From assembly GCA_009711295.1 (NCBI GenBank), contig WLST01000003.1, positions 1 through 58,412 on the forward strand: a DNA stretch of 58,412 bases, read 5' to 3'. Every line of letters starts with the position of its first letter. Within the stretch, counting starts at the first letter, position 1. The notes below the pieces were generated by a model. That model ran no database searches, had not been told where the DNA came from, and saw nothing but the letters and a program-made list of their open reading frames with translations. The position numbers were made by a program, and so were the translations under genes. Source of the DNA: Actinomycetota bacterium (lineage in GTDB: Bacteria > Actinomycetota > Acidimicrobiia > Acidimicrobiales > Ilumatobacteraceae). Below are positions 25,806 through 34,941 of the stretch, in pieces.

Positions 25806-28117
25806 GACAGGTTCTCCACTCGAACATCGACAATGAGATCATCTGCATTGAGTAATTCACGAATATCGGTTCCGGGCTGGTTGAAAGGAACCCACGCCGT
25901 ACCTTTTAGTACCGTCTCGTCAGCATGCAAAGTCAAAATGACAGATTTTGATGACGTAGATACCTTCACATCTTTTCCAACAGAAGCTCCGAGGCGCTCA
26001 ATATCGCGGGGATTCAAATAGATGCCAGCACCAATACTGAGGTGGGCTAGTGACGGACTCGTTACTGTGCTCACCGCATTGTCATACATCTTGCGCGATA
26101 CCACTAGCCGTAGGTCGTACGAATTGCGTTCAGGAGCAGAACTTCCCGCTACCGACAGAGCTTGTTGAACTTGCGGCGTTGCGTCTTTTGCTGTGAGGTC
26201 GTTCAGAGATTCCACACCAATGTCTGCGCCAAGTTGCTCAGCTAATTCGGTTGCAATCATCCAATCGGGACGCGAGGTTCCACGCGCAGTAATTTTCTGA
26301 CTCAGCGGCAGTACATGACCTTCAAGGTTTGTTGTTGTGCCGCCACGTTCTGCATACGCAGCCGCAGGAAGCACAACATCTGCTCGCAAAGTAGAAGCTG
26401 TGGGAAAAGTATCGACTGCAATGACATTACGTGCACTAGCTAGCGCGCGGCGGGCGAGATCGAGATCTGGGACATCAGACAATGGATCTGCTCCAAGCAA
26501 AATGAGGCACTCAATGTGTCCTTCACTTGCCGCAGTGAGAATGTTGCGAGCGTTGTCTCCTGCAGTAAGACCAGCAGCTGCTGCACCACGAATATTTCCA
26601 CGACGAAGAACAGGTAACACGGTGACGGCGGGGTAAGCAGCAGCTATTGCGTTGTACGCCTGTGCCGTGAAATCACTTGATTCGGCGAGGTTCGCGCGTC
26701 CTAAAACGACAACAACATTGCCTTTGCGCATCTGTCCGGCAATCTCTGGGTCATTGAGTGCAGCATTGACAGCAGCAACTTGTGCACCTGGTTCATAGTT
26801 CAACGATTTCCATGCGTACCGAGTAAGACCTGAGGCTTTAGTGGTGAACTCAATAATACGCGTGCGATTTTTTGTTGCAGCGTCGCGCAATCGGAGGTAC
26901 AGAACGGGAAGTTCTTCTTTGAGATCTGGGCCGAGCAAAATCACTGTTGTTGCTGAAGTTGCATCATTAATTGTTGCTTGCGGCAAATTGAATACTTCAG
27001 TGGAAAGACCGTCGTCTAGTTGCGCATCGTGCAATGTGATGCCCAATTTGCTTGCCAACATTGCCCATGCCCGTGCATCTTCGTTTGCGAGACGAGCTCC
27101 GCCCAAAATGGCAACACTATTTGCACCTTGAGAACTCATCGCAAGGCGAATGGTTCGTGCAGCAACTTCTAGAGCCTTCGCCCAAGAGGTGGGAACGAGC
27201 GACGCATCTTCTTTAACGAGCGGTGTCGTGAATCGATCATCACTATTGATGGACTCAAAGTTGAATCGACCACGATCGCACAGCCAACCCCAGTTAGCTC
27301 CGTCGTTGTCGTGACCTTGGAAACGCAACACCTGATCGCGGCTTGACTGAATAACAGTTGAGCATCCCACTGAACACGAGGTACAAGTGCTCTCGGTTTC
27401 TTCAAGATCCCATGGGCGCGCCTTAAAGCGATAGGGCTTTGCAGTGAGCGCCCCCACCGGACAAATTTGAACGGTGTTTCCCGAGAAGTAGGAAGCAAAA
27501 GGTTCATCGGGGAACGTAAGAACCTGTGTGTTGTTTCCTCGATGGGTAAATGAAATGAGTGGGTCGCCGGCAACTTCACTGGCGAATCGCGTGCAACGAT
27601 CACAGAGGATGCAGCGTTCGCGGTCGAGAAAAACTAAATCACTAATAGCAATGGGCTTTTCGTAATGGCGTTTTTCTTCAACGTAACGACTCTCACCTGG
27701 ACCGTGAGAAAAGGCCTGATCTTGAAGTGGGCACTCTCCACCTTTGTCGCACACTGGGCAGTCGAGTGGGTGATTAGCGAGAAGAAGCTCCAAAATTCCT
27801 TCTTGAGCTTTTTTCACTTGCTCCGTTTCGGTATGCACCACTTGCCCTTCAGCAACAGGAGTCATGCACGAAACCACCATCATTGGGCCACGAGGACCTT
27901 CTACTTCAACTAGGCATTGGCGACACATGCCCACTGGCTTCATGCGTGGGTGATAACAAAAGCGAGGAATGAAATCGCTCGTGCGGTCTGCTGCAGCAAT
28001 GATGAGTTCACCTTTTCGCGCAGCAACTGTTTTACCGTTAATTGTAAGACTCACTGCATTGGGGTCGATGACCACTTCAGTTTCCACTTGGTCAGGTGTT
28101 GATTCTGTGGTGCTCAT
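25802..28117 (-). CDS. nuoG: Complex I subunit NuoG
   Basis: The product is 771 residues, the large iron-sulfur subunit of the NADH module. The N-terminus is a [2Fe-2S] plant-ferredoxin-like domain (FCYHPRMKPVGMCRQC), then the His/Cys-ligated cluster region DCPVCDKGGECPLQDQAFSH and the [4Fe-4S] motif CILCDRCTRF. A CTSCSVGC...WLCDRGRF set would bind the extra N7 cluster found in many bacterial NuoG. The remainder is a molybdopterin-oxidoreductase-like domain without clear cofactor residues. There is no counterpart in the first nuo operon. Confidence 0.95.
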   Translation of the reverse strand: MSTTESTPDQVETEVVIDPNAVSLTINGKTVAARKGELIIAAADRTSDFIPRFCYHPRMKPVGMCRQCLVEVEGPRGPMMVVSCMTPVAEGQVVHTETEQVKKAQEGILELLLANHPLDCPVCDKGGECPLQDQAFSHGPGESRYVEEKRHYEKPIAISDLVFLDRERCILCDRCTRFASEVAGDPLISFTHRGNNTQVLTFPDEPFASYFSGNTVQICPVGALTAKPYRFKARPWDLEETESTCTSCSVGCSTVIQSSRDQVLRFQGHDNDGANWGWLCDRGRFNFESINSDDRFTTPLVKEDASLVPTSWAKALEVAARTIRLAMSSQGANSVAILGGARLANEDARAWAMLASKLGITLHDAQLDDGLSTEVFNLPQATINDATSATTVILLGPDLKEELPVLYLRLRDAATKNRTRIIEFTTKASGLTRYAWKSLNYEPGAQVAAVNAALNDPEIAGQMRKGNVVVVLGRANLAESSDFTAQAYNAIAAAYPAVTVLPVLRRGNIRGAAAAGLTAGDNARNILTAASEGHIECLILLGADPLSDVPDLDLARRALASARNVIAVDTFPTASTLRADVVLPAAAYAERGGTTTNLEGHVLPLSQKITARGTSRPDWMIATELAEQLGADIGVESLNDLTAKDATPQVQQALSVAGSSAPERNSYDLRLVVSRKMYDNAVSTVTSPSLAHLSIGAGIYLNPRDIERLGASVGKDVKVSTSSKSVILTLHADETVLKGTAWVPFNQPGTDIRELLNADDLIVDVRVENLS

Positions 28118-29529
28118 GATGCGTGTCCTGTTGTGCTGTTTGCTACTGCAGTAACCGGAATCCGTTTACGCGTCGTAACGCGTGCTTCAAACTCGCTACG
28201 GAACAAAGTAAGTGCAGAGTGAACGGGTGCGTACGCCGATGGACCCACAAAACAAATGGTGGTCATCTTGTATGGGAAAGGCACTGCCGACAAGCCAAGG
28301 TCGGCGTTTGATGCGTGTGGAAAATCTCCGGGGCAAATGCTGCTGCCCACTTCAATGAGTTGGTCGAGGTCGGCATCGGTACCGGTGCCTTCAACAACGC
28401 GCGTCAAAATACGTTCGAGCCATGTTCCACCTTCACGACAAGGCGTGCATTTGCCGCATGATTCGTGTGCATAGAAACGTGTGAGTGTTAACGCAGCTGC
28501 AGGAATGTCGGTGGTGTGATCCATCACCATAATTGCGCCTGAACCGAGCATCGAACCCGCTGGTCCTACTTGACTTGCTTCGAAAGGCAAATCGAGTTGA
28601 TCGGGGGTGAACCATGGCGCAGAACCACCGCCTGGCACAAAAGCTTTCAACTGATTGTCATTGCGAATTCCGCCGCAGAACTCTTCTCCGTACAAAAGAT
28701 CACGAAAAGTGGTGACACCGTTAATGATTTCAAAAACACCGGGTCGCTTCACATGACCAGACACTGCAACCATGCGTGTACCTGGCGAGGTTTTTGTACC
28801 AATTGCCGTGTACGCCTCGGAACCATTGCACAAGAGCCAAGGCAAGTTGGCAAGCGTTTCCACATTGTTCACAATGGTGGGCTGGCCATACAGACCATTT
28901 GCTGCTGGGAAGAATGGAGGCTTCAAACGCGGCATGCCACGATTTCCTTCAAGACTTTCAATGAGTGCTGTTTCTTCTCCAACGACATATGCGCCTGCAC
29001 CCCAGTGCAGCACAATGTCGACAGAGAATTTGCTGCCCAAAATATTTTTGCCAACATACCCTGCGGCATAAGCCTCATTTAATGCCGTTGCCACACGCTC
29101 TTGAGCTAAAGCCATTTCACCACGTATATAGAGGAAACAACGCGACAAGCCAGCTGCATAACATGCAATGAGACATCCCTCAATGAGTTGATGCGGATCG
29201 CGCTCCATGAGCAAACGATCTTTGTACGTGCCAGGTTCGCTTTCGTCGCCGTTCACCACTAAATACCGCGGCCACACTTCTTGTGGCGTGAGACCCCATT
29301 TCGTACCTGCAGGAAAACCAGCACCACCACGGCCAAGAACGGTTGCGTTCTTTACTTCGTCGTGCACACTGCCTGCAGGTTGCGCCAAAGCTGCTCGCAA
29401 ACCCGCATAACCGTTGGTCGCTAAATAGCGCTCGATGGTATATGAGTCGGAGAATTCAAAACGCGAGGTAACAATTTTCGGACGGTCGCCGGCCACGAAA
29501 CCTGGAGCATGCGCATAGGTACTGGTCAT
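28114..29529 (-). CDS. nuoF: Complex I subunit NuoF, NADH-binding
   Basis: The product is 471 residues. It oxidises NADH with FMN and passes electrons through a [4Fe-4S] cluster. The NADH/FMN motif is GRGGAGFPAGTKWGL, followed by NGDESEPGTYKDR and GAGAYVVGEETALIESLEG; the cluster motif is ESCGKCTPCREGG with a distal Cys in SSICPGDFP. ATG 29529 overlaps the nuoE stop by ATGA; the frame to 29553 lies within nuoE and is rejected. Confidence 0.96.
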   Translation of the reverse strand: MTSTYAHAPGFVAGDRPKIVTSRFEFSDSYTIERYLATNGYAGLRAALAQPAGSVHDEVKNATVLGRGGAGFPAGTKWGLTPQEVWPRYLVVNGDESEPGTYKDRLLMERDPHQLIEGCLIACYAAGLSRCFLYIRGEMALAQERVATALNEAYAAGYVGKNILGSKFSVDIVLHWGAGAYVVGEETALIESLEGNRGMPRLKPPFFPAANGLYGQPTIVNNVETLANLPWLLCNGSEAYTAIGTKTSPGTRMVAVSGHVKRPGVFEIINGVTTFRDLLYGEEFCGGIRNDNQLKAFVPGGGSAPWFTPDQLDLPFEASQVGPAGSMLGSGAIMVMDHTTDIPAAALTLTRFYAHESCGKCTPCREGGTWLERILTRVVEGTGTDADLDQLIEVGSSICPGDFPHASNADLGLSAVPFPYKMTTICFVGPSAYAPVHSALTLFRSEFEARVTTRKRIPVTAVANSTTGHAS

Positions 29530-30140
29530 AGTGCAGACTTTCCATCTAGCCATTCAGGCGATTCATTTACTTTTTCAGGAGCGACCGCTCCAACACCACG
29601 TTCCGCAGGAATACGTTGACGCACAGTGGCAAGAACTCCGTGCGAAGGAATTTCATCGCTGAGCTTTCCTGCAGCAAGATCGTCGATGAGTGTGTCGAGA
29701 TCTGCAGGGGTCATTTTGAATCGGTACCGATAGTTCACCTGCAAGCAGGGAGCCTCGGTGCACGCTGCTTGGCATTCAGCATGTTCCAAAGTGATGAGTC
29801 CATCGGGTGTGGTGCTTCCTGCCTTAATGCCAAGTCGCTTTTCAGCATGATGCATGAGTTCTTCTGCGCCCATCAGCGCACACGACATGGTTCCGCAAAT
29901 ATTGAGGAGATACTTTCCCACTGGTTCAAATTTGAACATTTCGTAGAACGACGCTGTTCCAAAAACTTCCGCAGGAGTGACACCTACGAGTTCAGCGATG
30001 TGCTTCATAGCGTCTTCGGCGACATAACCATCTTGTTCTTGGGCTAGATGCAAAATGGGAATGAGAGCAGACTTCGGACGTGGGTAACGCCCGATGATTT
30101 CATAAGCGATTGCGATATTTGCATCGGTGAGGCGGCTCAT
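29526..30140 (-). CDS. nuoE: Complex I subunit NuoE, [2Fe-2S]
   Basis: The product is 204 residues, the 24-kDa homologue with thioredoxin-like fold. Ligands are in NICGTMSCALMGA and HAECQAACTEAPCLQVN (C-x4-C and C-x3-C). It works with NuoF at NADH oxidation. The C-terminal region after residue about 160 is a less conserved tail. ATGA overlaps at both ends (nuoD, nuoF). Confidence 0.95.
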   Translation of the reverse strand: MSRLTDANIAIAYEIIGRYPRPKSALIPILHLAQEQDGYVAEDAMKHIAELVGVTPAEVFGTASFYEMFKFEPVGKYLLNICGTMSCALMGAEELMHHAEKRLGIKAGSTTPDGLITLEHAECQAACTEAPCLQVNYRYRFKMTPADLDTLIDDLAAGKLSDEIPSHGVLATVRQRIPAERGVGAVAPEKVNESPEWLDGKSAL

Positions 30141-31480
30141 CGGTCGACTTCTCCCAACACAGGGTCTACAGAGGAAATGACGGCCACGGCATCGGCGATG
30201 AGACCATCGCGCATCATGTGTGGCAGTGCTTGAATATTGACAAACGACGGTGCGCGCATATGCAGGCGATATGGCTTTGGTGAACCATCACTAACGATGT
30301 AACAACCAATTTCTCCACGGGGACTTTCAATGCCTACATACACTTCGCCTTCAGGCACTTTGAAACCTTCGGTGAAAATTTTGAAGTGGTGAATGAGAGC
30401 TTCCATTGACTCATCGATACGAGCACGCGGTGGCGGAGTTACTTTTTTATCTTGAATGCGGTAGTCACCCGATGGCATCTTGTCGAGAATTTGATAGACG
30501 ATCTTCATTGACTCACGAATTTCGTTCAGGCGAATTGCGTAGCGATCGAATGCATCTCCATACGAACCAACGATGACGTCGAATTCAACTTCGTCATACT
30601 TCAAATAAGGAAGATCACGACGAAGGTCCCATGCAATACCAGCGGAGCGCAAAATGGGACCCGAAGTACCAAGGGCAACTGCTTCTTCTGCAGTAATGAC
30701 ACCCACACCTTGCAGACGTTCGCGCCAAATGGGTTGGTTGGTCATGAGGACGTCGTACTCTGCCAAACGTGATGGCAAGCCTTCCAAAATGGTGAGCACA
30801 TCGTCACGCCAACCGGTTGGCAGGTCTGCAGCAAGGCCGCCAGGACGAATGAAGTTGTGGTTCATACGTAGGCCCGTTACTTTTTGGAAAAATCGCAATA
30901 CTTCTTCGCGTTCACGCCATCCGTAAATCATCATGGAAACTGCACCCATGTCCATGCCGTTTGTCGCCATGAACAGAAGGTGGCTACTCATGCGATTGAG
31001 TTCAGACAACAACATGCGCATCCATGTTGCACGTTCTGGGATATCGCCATCGATTCCCAAGAGTTTTTCCACTGCGAGCGAAAACACCAATTCGTTATTC
31101 AATGGCGAGGCATAGTCCATACGAGTGACGTTGGTGCCGCCTTGCATGTAGGTGAGTTCTTCAGCCTGCTTTTCCATTCCCGTGTGCAAATAGCCAATGA
31201 TGGGCTTGCAACGGAGAACTTTTTCACCTTGGAGTTCCAACATCAACCTCAATACACCGTGTGTGCTTGGGTGTTGTGGCCCCATGTTGATGATCATGGT
31301 TTGTTCTTCGTCGTTTTCGACAGGGCTGCTGGTGAGTTCTGCAGCAGCCTTTTCGCTCATGCGTAATACTGAACCGACTTCACGAAGTACTTCTTTTGCC
31401 GTGAGTTCACTGCGTGAACGCATTTCTTGTGGGCCTTCGCCCGTTGCTGCAGGTGTTGCAGTAATGAGATTGTTCGTCAT
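30137..31480 (-). CDS. nuoD: Complex I subunit NuoD (copy 2)
   Basis: The product is 447 residues. The quinone loop GPQHPSTHG is at residues 67-75. Position 100 is Thr (GYLHTGMEK), in place of the arginine of NuoD copy 1, as in Thermus-type enzymes; Tyr123 (RMDYASPLNNE) is the usual quinone-headgroup tyrosine. The last residues are GEVDR. An N-terminal extension of about 60 polar residues precedes the core. It is coupled to nuoC and nuoE by 4-base overlaps. Confidence 0.95.
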   Translation of the reverse strand: MTNNLITATPAATGEGPQEMRSRSELTAKEVLREVGSVLRMSEKAAAELTSSPVENDEEQTMIINMGPQHPSTHGVLRLMLELQGEKVLRCKPIIGYLHTGMEKQAEELTYMQGGTNVTRMDYASPLNNELVFSLAVEKLLGIDGDIPERATWMRMLLSELNRMSSHLLFMATNGMDMGAVSMMIYGWREREEVLRFFQKVTGLRMNHNFIRPGGLAADLPTGWRDDVLTILEGLPSRLAEYDVLMTNQPIWRERLQGVGVITAEEAVALGTSGPILRSAGIAWDLRRDLPYLKYDEVEFDVIVGSYGDAFDRYAIRLNEIRESMKIVYQILDKMPSGDYRIQDKKVTPPPRARIDESMEALIHHFKIFTEGFKVPEGEVYVGIESPRGEIGCYIVSDGSPKPYRLHMRAPSFVNIQALPHMMRDGLIADAVAVISSVDPVLGEVDR

Positions 31481-31986
31481 GACGGAGCACCTTTAAATTG
31501 CACAGGAATGCGTCCCACAGAAAAATCTTTACGCAGAGGGTGACCTTCCCAATCTTCAGGCATCAAAATGCGCGACGGGTCTGGGTGGCCTTCAAATTGA
31601 ATACCGAACATGTCGAACACTTCTCGTTCCATCGCTTCGGTCCCCGGATAAAGATCAAATGCTGTTGGCAGTGAAGCTTCACCTTCTGCAATTTGAACGC
31701 GCAATCGCAAGCGTTCGCGCCTCTCAAGTGAAATGAGGTTGAGAACTATTTCAAAACGTTCGCCAACAAGACCTGCTGGGAGCTGACGATTTGTTGAAGC
31801 GTACGTAAGAAAATCGACAGCGGTGAGGTCGGTACACATGGTGAAGGAATCGTCAATTGCCTTCTTCAACGTTGCAATATAATTCGCACGAGATACGTGA
31901 ATTACTTTTTCACCTCGCGAGCAAGTGACATCGCACCCGTACAGCTGCTCTGCGGGCGCAGGGGTATCTATTGCTGCATCACTCAT
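31477..31986 (-). CDS. nuoC: Complex I subunit NuoC (copy 2)
   Basis: The product is 169 residues, normal length. The signature is AMEREVFDMFGIQFEGHPDP followed by [16 protein letters not shown]. It holds NuoD in the peripheral arm. A 3-base gap follows nuoB, and there is an ATGA overlap with nuoD. It lacks the charged linker and acidic tail of copy 1. Confidence 0.94.
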   Translation of the reverse strand: MSDAAIDTPAPAEQLYGCDVTCSRGEKVIHVSRANYIATLKKAIDDSFTMCTDLTAVDFLTYASTNRQLPAGLVGERFEIVLNLISLERRERLRLRVQIAEGEASLPTAFDLYPGTEAMEREVFDMFGIQFEGHPDPSRILMPEDWEGHPLRKDFSVGRIPVQFKGAPS

Positions 31987-31989
31987 GGT

Positions 31990-32577
31990 TTAACGCGCTC
32001 CAAGAACTATGGGCGTAGTTGTTGCGCCCGCAGCAATTTCAGTGATGTGCACATTTGCACCGGCACCTGACGCCGCACGGCGACGCATAATTTCACCATC
32101 TTCAATGAGTTGATGCAGTGTCTCAATTGCGTGAATGAGTGTTTCTGGTGTTGGTGGGCACCCTGGTGCATATACGTCGACAGGAACAATTTGGTCGACA
32201 CCTTGCACAATTGCGTAGTTGTTGAACATGCCGCCAGTTGATGCACACACGCCCATGGAGATGACCCACTTTGGCTCCATCATCTGGTCGTACACCTGAC
32301 GCATCACGGGAGCCATTTTTTGACTAACGCGGCCAGCCACAATCATGATGTCGGCCTGGCGCGGGGATGCACGAAATACTTCCATTCCGAATCGAGCGAG
32401 GTCGTAGTGCGCTGCACCAGTTCCCATCATTTCAATTGCGCAGCATGCAAGACCAAACGTTGCTGCCCACGAAGAACGAGAACGAGACCATTTGACAAGA
32501 TCTTCAATGCGACCCGTCAGGAAGTTGTGTTCAAGCCCACCTAAACCATCGTCGAGAACGTCACGTACTAATGCCAT
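31990..32577 (-). CDS. nuoB: Complex I subunit NuoB (copy 2), [4Fe-4S] N2
   Basis: The product is 195 residues. N2 ligands: [22 protein letters not shown] and [11 protein letters not shown]. The N-terminus is [20 protein letters not shown]. It is coupled to nuoA by TAATG. The GVCASTGG cluster context differs from GSCANCGG of copy 1, showing the two NuoB proteins belong to different lineages. Confidence 0.95.
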   Translation of the reverse strand: MALVRDVLDDGLGGLEHNFLTGRIEDLVKWSRSRSSWAATFGLACCAIEMMGTGAAHYDLARFGMEVFRASPRQADIMIVAGRVSQKMAPVMRQVYDQMMEPKWVISMGVCASTGGMFNNYAIVQGVDQIVPVDVYAPGCPPTPETLIHAIETLHQLIEDGEIMRRRAASGAGANVHITEIAAGATTTPIVLGAR

Positions 32578-33050
32578 TACGCTGCAAACTCCGTTTCGCG
32601 ACCATCGCTACCTACGCGGCGAACTGTTGAAGAAACCGTGCGGCTAGCCGAGATGACATCGGTGAGATGTTCATCAACACGGCGCCCACTCTTGAGCGGG
32701 CCCCAATCGAGGGCGCCACGCGCAACTACATATACAAACGTCACAAAGAAAATGGCGCTAAACGAGAGCATCTCAAAGAATCCGTACGAACCTAAAAATT
32801 CCCTGTCGACTGCAAATGGGTACACGAAAATGATTTCGATGTCGAACATAATGAAAAGCATCGCGACAATATAAAAAGACACGGGGAACCGTTGCGGATT
32901 GTCACGACTAGGAACAATGCCACATTCATACGGCGCTTCTTTGGCGGCGTTGCCTCGATTCGGTGCGAGCAAGCGCGACGCCACCAAACTGAGAACCCCA
33001 AAAAGAGTTGCCAATATTGTTAATGCGAGTATCGGGAGATACTGCCCCAT
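32577..33050 (-). CDS. nuoA: Complex I subunit NuoA (copy 2)
   Basis: The product is 157 residues, longer than copy 1 by a hydrophilic C-terminal tail of about 40 residues. Conserved: [20 protein letters not shown], carrying the family Cys, and [20 protein letters not shown]. Three transmembrane helices. The start lies 3 bases after the preceding membrane-protein gene, so the whole nuo cluster reads on from the cytochrome bc operon with no promoter gap. Confidence 0.93.
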   Translation of the reverse strand: MGQYLPILALTILATLFGVLSLVASRLLAPNRGNAAKEAPYECGIVPSRDNPQRFPVSFYIVAMLFIMFDIEIIFVYPFAVDREFLGSYGFFEMLSFSAIFFVTFVYVVARGALDWGPLKSGRRVDEHLTDVISASRTVSSTVRRVGSDGRETEFAA

Positions 33051-33053
33051 GGT

Positions 33054-33878
33054 TTAAACCTTCGCCGAGTTCAACTCACCCGTTGCATTCGCCAAAACAA
33101 AACGGTCGCGACGATGTAACAACCAGCACAAAATGCCGAAGATAAGACTTGAACCGATGGTAATGAATATTGCTGGCTGACGCTTGGAACCAAGATCGCG
33201 AATCATCAGCAAATAACGATGTGGCTGTGATGAATCGATCACAGGTTTTGCAGGCGCACGACCAGGTTCAGCACGTTGCGGCAATAACGGCGCAAATTCC
33301 ACGAGCGCATAGTGCGGCTTGTGGAAAAACGCAAGGAAGTCGAGTGACTCATTGATCTTTGGTGAACGCTCTCCACCGCGGTCGTATACCGACAACGTGA
33401 GATATTCCCCGGCAGCAAACTCTTTCGCTTTATTTTGAATGATGTCGTCTGCAGATGCAGCTGCTTGTCCGCGTCGTGGGTCTGCATCGTCGAGGCGTAC
33501 CCATTTTTCTGCTTCAAGTTGCTTCTTGACGGTTGCTGCTACTTCTGCCGGTGACGAACCAGCTGCCACTTTGATGGGCACATCAATCACTTCTGCACTA
33601 TTCAAATAAGTGCCGTCGCGGATAATGGAGATGGGGTTCGCAGGCTTCCACGTTGGTTCACGGCCTTTCAAACCAATCCCATACACCATCCAGATAGCAC
33701 CCATTGTTGCCAACCAGCCAAAAAGTGCGGCAACGGAAACCAGAATGCCTAAACGTGCGCCGAGGTTGGTACCAATAACCAGGTAGGTGCCTCCGCATAA
33801 CGTCAGGAACATACAGAGCACCACAATGATGCCGCGAATGTTGGGATCCCAACTGATGGCAAAAAGTGCAGACAACAT
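33054..33878 (-). CDS. Membrane protein of unknown function in the cytochrome bc operon
   Basis: The product is 274 residues and is not recognised. The first 70 residues hold about three hydrophobic segments (IIVVLCMFLTLCGGTYLVIG, LGILVSVAALFGWLATMGAI). A soluble middle of about 150 residues, with a lysine/glutamate helix (AEVAATVKKQLEAEKWV), follows. One helix near the C-terminus (AIFITIGSSLIFGILCWLLH) precedes a short charged tail. No cofactor motif is present. It is the last gene of the bc block, overlapping the cytochrome c gene by 1 base and 3 bases before nuoA, so it is likely a subunit or assembly factor of one of these complexes. Confidence 0.75.
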   Translation of the reverse strand: MLSALFAISWDPNIRGIIVVLCMFLTLCGGTYLVIGTNLGARLGILVSVAALFGWLATMGAIWMVYGIGLKGREPTWKPANPISIIRDGTYLNSAEVIDVPIKVAAGSSPAEVAATVKKQLEAEKWVRLDDADPRRGQAAASADDIIQNKAKEFAAGEYLTLSVYDRGGERSPKINESLDFLAFFHKPHYALVEFAPLLPQRAEPGRAPAKPVIDSSQPHRYLLMIRDLGSKRQPAIFITIGSSLIFGILCWLLHRRDRFVLANATGELNSAKV

Positions 33879-34939
33879 CAGAGGCTCCTTACGTATTCCA
33901 CGATGGATTTAATTTGCTCATCGGTGTAGATACCGCCGAAACCAGGCATGCGTCCTCCGCCTTGACCTTGTTCTCCGTATTTCTTTCCGTACTCTGAGCC
34001 ACCCTTGATGAAGGCGATCATGTCGTCTTGATTAGGGAATTGGCGAATGCTGGATCCGCCGGTGAGGTTTGGTCCGAAAGCTCCACCGCCGGTGACTTGT
34101 GGGTCACCGTATGACCAGCCCTTGGTATGGCAACGTGCACATGCATACGCGCCACCGTTGAGATCGAGGTTGAAGAGCGCTTCGCCGACAGATTTGTAGG
34201 CACCACTTTTCACTAAGCGCTCAGCTTCGGCTTGCACTTCACCCTGCGCGGCCGCTGGCATTGTTCCGCCAACACAGGTGCGCGCATCGTCGTTTGGATT
34301 ATCGCAATTTTCACGCGGCACTTGAATAGTGCGGAGATAGATAATGAGGTTATTGATTTGCTGATCGTTCATTGGGCCACCACCAACAAGGCCCCACGGT
34401 GACATTGGTGAGAACGGACGACCGTATTCCAAGATGAAACGCACTTCCGATTCGGCGAATCGGTGGTACACATTATTTAAAGCAGGTGCTTTCCAGGTCA
34501 CCGACTTCACTTCTCCGGTTTTTGCATCGGTGATGGCGAATGGTGCACTACCACCAGTTGCTTTCATACCGCCATGGCAACCTGCACAGTTAAAACCACC
34601 TTCGGCTGTTGGTGCAAAAAGCTTTGAACCCCAACTAGCAAAACGCTTATCGAAACCGCGTACCGCACCTTCTTGGCGACCAGGTTCAAGCACCCAATAC
34701 AAAGGCAGCGACACAGTGATGACAGCAAGGAAAGCCAAACCGAGCAATTGCGTACGTTCAATTTTCTTGCCTTCAAGAACTTCATCGTCGTAATACGGCT
34801 TACGGTTTGCTGCAAGCTCAATTTCTGAACCGAGTTCACGACGTGATCCACGAATATTAAAAAGTCCGTAGAGCACCCATCCGATGAGCACTACTGCAAG
34901 GATGATCCAAGCAACGTTTGTTGTTATTGCTGCAATCAT
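33878..34939 (-). CDS. Membrane-anchored diheme cytochrome c of the bc complex
   Basis: The product is 353 residues. Two heme-c sites are seen: NCAGCHG near residue 118 and CARCHTKG near 264. Two hydrophobic segments lie at the N-terminus (AWIILAVVLIGWVLYGLF and LLGLAFLAVITVSLPLYWVL). Candidate Met ligands are in FSPMSPWG and GGGRMPGFGG. It plays the part of cytochrome c1/QcrC, taking electrons from the Rieske protein outside the membrane. A Cys pair between the hemes (ENCDNPNDDARTC) may form a disulfide. It overlaps the next gene by 1 base. Confidence 0.87.
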   Translation of the reverse strand: MIAAITTNVAWIILAVVLIGWVLYGLFNIRGSRRELGSEIELAANRKPYYDDEVLEGKKIERTQLLGLAFLAVITVSLPLYWVLEPGRQEGAVRGFDKRFASWGSKLFAPTAEGGFNCAGCHGGMKATGGSAPFAITDAKTGEVKSVTWKAPALNNVYHRFAESEVRFILEYGRPFSPMSPWGLVGGGPMNDQQINNLIIYLRTIQVPRENCDNPNDDARTCVGGTMPAAAQGEVQAEAERLVKSGAYKSVGEALFNLDLNGGAYACARCHTKGWSYGDPQVTGGGAFGPNLTGGSSIRQFPNQDDMIAFIKGGSEYGKKYGEQGQGGGRMPGFGGIYTDEQIKSIVEYVRSL

Positions 34940-34941
34940 GT

